Origin: Haliclona indistincta
Lineage: Eukaryota; Porifera; Demospongiae; Haplosclerida; Chalinidae
Reading direction: 5' to 3'
NCBI GenBank assembly: GCA_964017065.1
Contig: OZ024783.1
Location: 4,595,399-4,659,398, forward strand
DNA length: 64,000 nt
Part shown: piece after piece, positions 59,546-64,000 of the stretch
Layout: every line of letters begins with the position of its first letter
Numbering within the stretch: position 1 is the first letter of the stretch
Made by a program: the position numbers and the translations under genes
Notes under the pieces: model-generated
The model's database searches: none
The model's input: only the letters and a program-made list of their open reading frames with translations
What the model was told of the DNA's origin: nothing

Positions 59546-60580
59546 TGACTGATCAATGTTACTTACAAACAAGCCTTTATAGTAATTCTGTACGCGCGGG
59601 TATGTTCTGCGGTTAACTGTGTTATGAATATTAATTAGGCAAGAAAGTGCATAATTATTATGTCAAAACAGAAAGTGATACAACAATAATCATTGACTGA
59701 ATGTGTATATTGCTGCAATCTCTATAATGTTAGACATGAGACTGCCTTAGTGAGTCAATGTTATAATACAGCATGATACCAGTATAGAGTTAGACAATAA
59801 AACAATAGAAGATAAAATCTCATTCTTTCACCAAAACGATTTCTTAGATTTTTCAGCAAGTCTTCTAGCGACTTCAGCAAAACCGGTCGCATCGGCTGAC
59901 ATTTTTTCTGTCTTCTCTCTTAGATCTCCTAGCTCCTTCCCTCGCTTGTCCAATGCCTATTTTTAGTAACATCATACCAAAGTTATTAATAGTATCACAT
60001 AACATACCATAGCTGCTCTCTTGAATGCATTATCACCACCTGAAGCCCCTCCCTCTCCTCTCACTTCAACGGCTGGAGCTAGTCTGGTGTAACCTGACGA
60101 GGCACCAGTTCTGGCGTCATCTCTACAAGCAACAGATCGAAATGGCTTGCCAGCAGACTCACTACCAACTAGAGAGAGAGAGAGAGAGAAAAGGATAGAG
60201 AGCAAAACCTCTGAGTCTAGTCTATGTGCTTACCACCCTCTCACTCAGTAACGGTACCAACCATTCAAGTACACACACATGCATGTAGTCAGCTAATGCA
60301 CAGACTACACATCCTAACCGCAACACTGTCACAAAGCACAATGCATTGTTCAGTGCAAGATATACAAAATTAAACATTATTTGATATCTTATGCAGTGCA
60401 TGCCCATACTGCCTTCCTTCCTTTGATGCTTGCACACCTGCACTAGCAGTGATAGACTGAGCAAGCTGGTGGTTTGGGTGTGAATAGAAATGGGACAGAC
60501 CATAGCCAGTGTACAGTGTATATCTACTTTGTTCCATATTACAATATCAGCTAGATAATTCTACAAGTCTTTACTGATTA

Positions 60581-60582
<2 letters not shown>

Positions 60583-60645
<63 letters not shown>
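60583..60645. repeat. GACA microsatellite
   Basis: About 15 GACA units in an intron of tomosyn copy 2, with one GACAA interruption. Counterpart of 50588-50627 in copy 1. Confidence 0.95.
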
Positions 60646-60894
60646 AATATACAGTGTACTAGCTTACACAGCTCATTCTGTCCACACTAGTGGATCCTGA
60701 TCCAAACAAGGCGCTCAGTATACCCTTGCTAGCTGGTTGAGGGGGCTCGAGGTTGACATACACACTAGGTAGACCAGCTGGCAGGTTGAGATGATCCTGC
60801 TTAGTGACACTGACACGCTGTATCTGAGAGGATGAGTGGAGATAGAGAGCTTGACCATCACCAGAGATAGTGAAGGTATGGAGGGGTCTGGAGA

Positions 60895-61043
60895 AAGGGG
60901 GAGGGAAAGAGGGAGGGAAGGAGGGAGGGAGGGAGGGAGGGGGAGGGAGAGGGAGAGGGAGAGGGAGAGGGAGAGGGAGAGGGAGAGGGAGAGGGAGAGG
61001 GAGAGGGAGAGGGAGAGGGAGAGGGAGAGGGAGAGGGAGAGGG

Positions 61044-61130
<87 letters not shown>
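60895..61130. repeat. GAGGGA then GA microsatellite
   Basis: A GGGA-rich lead, then about 20 GAGGGA hexamers, then about 85 bases of pure GA. It lies immediately upstream (in transcription order) of tomosyn exon 60887-60668. The corresponding point in copy 1 has only a few GGGA units and the three neighbouring exons are gone there. Confidence 0.97.
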
Positions 61131-61136
<6 letters not shown>

Positions 61137-61439
61137 TGGGTGAGTGAGTAGCATAATCTAGTATTAGTAATAATTATGTATAATTATATGGCTACAATGT
61201 ACATTATAGCCTTGTTGATTTACTTGGCTAATAAGTACAATGTAGATCTAACTAATGCATGTTATCATTGTTCCTAATGAATGTTTGCACAATAATGATG
61301 GTATAACTAGACTACCATAGCTGAGTTATTGTTGCTAGGAATGAAAGAGAGTACACAGCAAACAGCTGCTATAGTATTAGTACAGCCATGATGAGATGCA
61401 TACTGAGAGTATTGAGAGACAGACAAATGCAACTTAAAG

Positions 61440-61660
61440 TGGGTGAGTAAGTGAGTGAGTGGGTGGGTGAGTGAGTGAGTGAGTGAGTGGGTCAGTGCAT
61501 GAGTGAGCGAGTGAGTGCATGAGTGAGTGAGTGAGTGAGTGGGTGAGTGAGTGGGTGAGTGAGTGAGTGCATGAGTGAGTGAGTGCATGAGTGAGTGAGT
61601 GAGTGAGTGAGTGAGTGCATGAGTGACCGGGTAGGTGAGCAGGTGAGTGCATGAGAGGGT
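61440..61660. repeat. GAGT tetranucleotide array
   Basis: About 220 bases of GAGT units with GCAT and GGGT variants, ending at the donor of tomosyn exon 61780-61672. Open frames within it are repeat translations only. Confidence 0.95.
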
Positions 61661-62176
61661 GCATACAGTACCTGTACTCTAGTAAAGGAGGGAAGGATAC
61701 TTCCAGTACTGGTTTCAGTCCAGGCAGTGTGTGCACTAGAATCTGTCCATTACTAACAACACTCATAATGCACGGGAGACCTGTACAAAGTGAATTTCCA
61801 TGACACGACAATCTTTATGAAGACATTAATGTTTCTTCTTTGTGATATACCTTCACTGGCAAAGTATCCACTGCGCAGTATAGCTGCTCCTCCTAGCACT
61901 GGCTCGCATCGACTAACCGTATGCATTCCCGGGAAACCCATACTCTACACAGTACATTATACAACTGATCACGAGTCATCTTTTATTAATACCTTGATCT
62001 TGTACTTGTTGATCACTGTCATATAGCTAGCTGCCATGGCTGATGTAGACCCTCTTGTGCGGGAACCATCACCATCTATACATTCAAACACTTTCATATA
62101 CAGATACATGTGTATGCATGGTAGCAATCATAAACCAGCTGATTTTACTGCTGTTGGAAAGCTGTGTGGTACTGTG

Positions 62177-62420
62177 CACGGTGTGTATGTGTGTACTACA
62201 CATTTTATTGTAAGGGCTGCAGGAACTGTGTATGTGTGCAAGGTGTGTATGTGTGTACTACACATTTTATTGTAAGGGCTGCAGGAACTGTGTATGTGTG
62301 CAAGATGTGTATGTGTGTACTACACATTTTATTGTAAAGGCTGTGGGAACTGAGTATGACTGAGTATATCTGAGTTTGACTGAGTATATCTGAGTTTGAC
62401 TGAGTATATCTGAGTATATT
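62177..62420. repeat. 62-base tandem repeat and a 20-base repeat
   Basis: About three units with a period of 62 bases (core CTACACATTTTATTGTAAGG) cover 62177-62345. They are followed by shorter units of about 20 bases built on CTGAGTATATCTGAGTTTGA up to 62420. They occupy the position where copy 2 of tomosyn has lost three exons. Confidence 0.85.
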
Positions 62421-63013
62421 TTATTGTAAGGGCTGTGGGAACTGAGTATATTTATACACACAGCAGGCATTTTCACACACAAGAAACTAAATTTTTATAC
62501 AAAAAAAATTTTTTAATTAAAAAGCTCATTTTTTACCCAAGCTCAAAATTAATTCACACAAAAAGCTCAATTTTCACACAAAAAAGCTCAATTTTCACAC
62601 AAGAAATAAAAAGCTCAATAATTATTTTCACGCAAAAAAATTCAAAAAGCTCAACATTAATATTTTAAAGTTTTATTATTAATAATTATTTTGCTTTTGG
62701 CGTCCCACAATACAACAGTACGCACAGTATGAGGTACTGTATAGACTACATGTAACATACTTAGCCTGCATGGTAGGTGTTGGTGTGGCTAACAGAGGGC
62801 TTTGTGGTGTACTGGACTTAGCTACCTCCATCAGTGGAGCAGAGCATCGTCTAGTAAACGCCACCTGAGAGGAGGATCTTCTCTGATGAGACATGGTTTT
62901 CCCTCTGTGCCTGTGGACCTGCTTAGAGTAGTGGGAGGGGTCAGCCATATCTGAGAAGAAGAGAAGAGAAATATGAAATGTGTGTGAGAGAAGGGGATAA
63001 TGGAAAAAGGGAG

Positions 63014-63212
<199 letters not shown>

Positions 63213-63297
63213 ATAATGATAAAGAGAGAAGGATAGAGATAGGAAGGGAAGATAAAGAAAGGGAGCTAGAGGTTAGTATTAGCATCCACTACTACCG

Positions 63298-63478
63298 TGA
63301 GAGAGAGAGAGAGAGAGTGAGTGAGAGAGTGAGTGAATGAGTGAGTGAGTCAGTGAGTGAATGATTCAGTGAGTGAGTGAGTCAATGATCGAGTGAGTCA
63401 ATTGAGTGAGTGAGTGAGTGAGTGAGTGAGTGAGTGAGTGAGTGAGTGAGTGAGTGAGTGAGTGAGGGAGAGAGAGAG
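63298..63478. repeat. GA and GAGT array bordering a truncated tomosyn exon
   Basis: GA units pass directly into GAGT units with GTCA interruptions. The array abuts a remnant of about 28 bases of the exon seen complete at 52309-52406 in copy 1, so repeat growth or slippage seems to have removed exon sequence. Confidence 0.9.
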
Positions 63479-64000
63479 AGTGAGTGGGTGGGTGAATGAG
63501 AATCAAGCAGGTGGATTATAGATGCATGAGTATATCAGCTCACATGTTATTGTGTCTATTATACAGTAGTGTGGTGATCATCACAGCTCCATCTCGCACA
63601 TGATAGCAGTAGCAGTGCTGTACCGGCCAGGTACAGGCCTGGTAGGATGGAGGCCGAGCCGTTCTAGAACTCCCATGACCATTTCGATGGTTGTGATGAT
63701 GAGTCGCTAGGATTTGCCTAAGAGACAATCACTGGCGAGATCGCTACCCGAGGATCAACCGATAAACCATAAACGAAAATTTGTTCGTCAAAAGTTTTTA
63801 AACTGCAAAATTTTAGATGAATTTTAGTTCAAAATTTCTAAGCAGTGTTATTTTGAGTGCTAAATCATAGGCACATCTTACACAGTGCTGCTGACCTGTG
63901 GGCTTTTGTCGATAGGAGAGAATGAGAAGTTGAAGGTTAGAGCATGACCTCCCATGTTAGCAACACGCAGCGACTGACTGTGTACATTGAGAAATATGAT

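Larger units (their letters stand above)
59043..59827. other. Spacer between the Roco chimera and tomosyn copy 2
   Basis: Probable promoter of the Roco chimera near 59043-59160, then a palindromic element (59181-59283), a tRNA-like sequence (about 59468-59545) and, from 59715, the tomosyn 3' UTR shared with 49795-49908. The spacing from ankyrin ATG to tomosyn stop (about 785 bases) is close to that of Roco 2 and tomosyn copy 1 (about 760), as expected from duplication of the pair. Confidence 0.5.

Noticed and set aside
60836..61154. Arg/Glu- and Ser/Pro-repeat open frames
   Set aside because: They are translations of GA and GAGGGA microsatellites on both strands.
62177..62345. 62-base repeats as a possible CRISPR array
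   Set aside because: The units are contiguous tandem copies without distinct spacers, in a eukaryotic intron.

Overview
This window is nuclear DNA from an animal, most likely a demosponge. Genes are split by short GT-AG introns, often 50-80 bp, and the sequence is AT-rich with many microsatellites. It carries two giant cadherins with cohesin and dockerin modules, a combination known as coherins and, to my knowledge, reported only from choanoflagellates and sponges. Exon structures below come from reading splice sites and checking that codon phase carries across every junction.

Left half (+ strand): an arginine-kinase-like phosphagen kinase (450-1622), then two tandem coherin genes A (2355-16581) and B (18139-35864). 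They are products of one segmental duplication: about 1845-16740 matches about 17385-36120. Each joins a run of cadherin repeats, a TMEM132/BIG2-like region, a cohesin-like domain, a two-loop dockerin, five more cadherin repeats, one membrane span and a short tail. A lacks B's N-terminal exons 2-7 in frame. B has lost the end of the cytoplasmic tail by a frameshift. An ARSB-like sulfatase (36820-38334) follows.

Right half (mostly - strand): repeatedly duplicated ankyrin-ROC-COR-death-domain genes, resembling DAPK without the kinase, interleaved with two copies of a tomosyn (STXBP5) gene. The first Roco gene (38936-42171) is intact, the second (45607-49147) is frameshifted, and between them lie fragments of the sulfatase and of a death-domain exon. 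The third (54399-59042) appears to be a chimera: its ankyrin exon stops inside the P-loop codons at a good splice donor and joins in phase to a different ROC-COR-death gene ending in a membrane anchor. The two tomosyn copies (49909-53215, and 59828 to past the window end) each lack a different set of three consecutive exons, and both carry indels.

Foreign or repetitive DNA includes three copies of one foldback (MITE-like) element, a separate element with terminal inverted repeats, a tRNA-like sequence, and large GA, GAGT, GAGGGA and GACA arrays, mostly in tomosyn introns. The genes do not form an operon or one pathway. The shared theme is local duplication with divergence of adhesion genes (coherins) and of signalling or immune-type genes (Roco-death).
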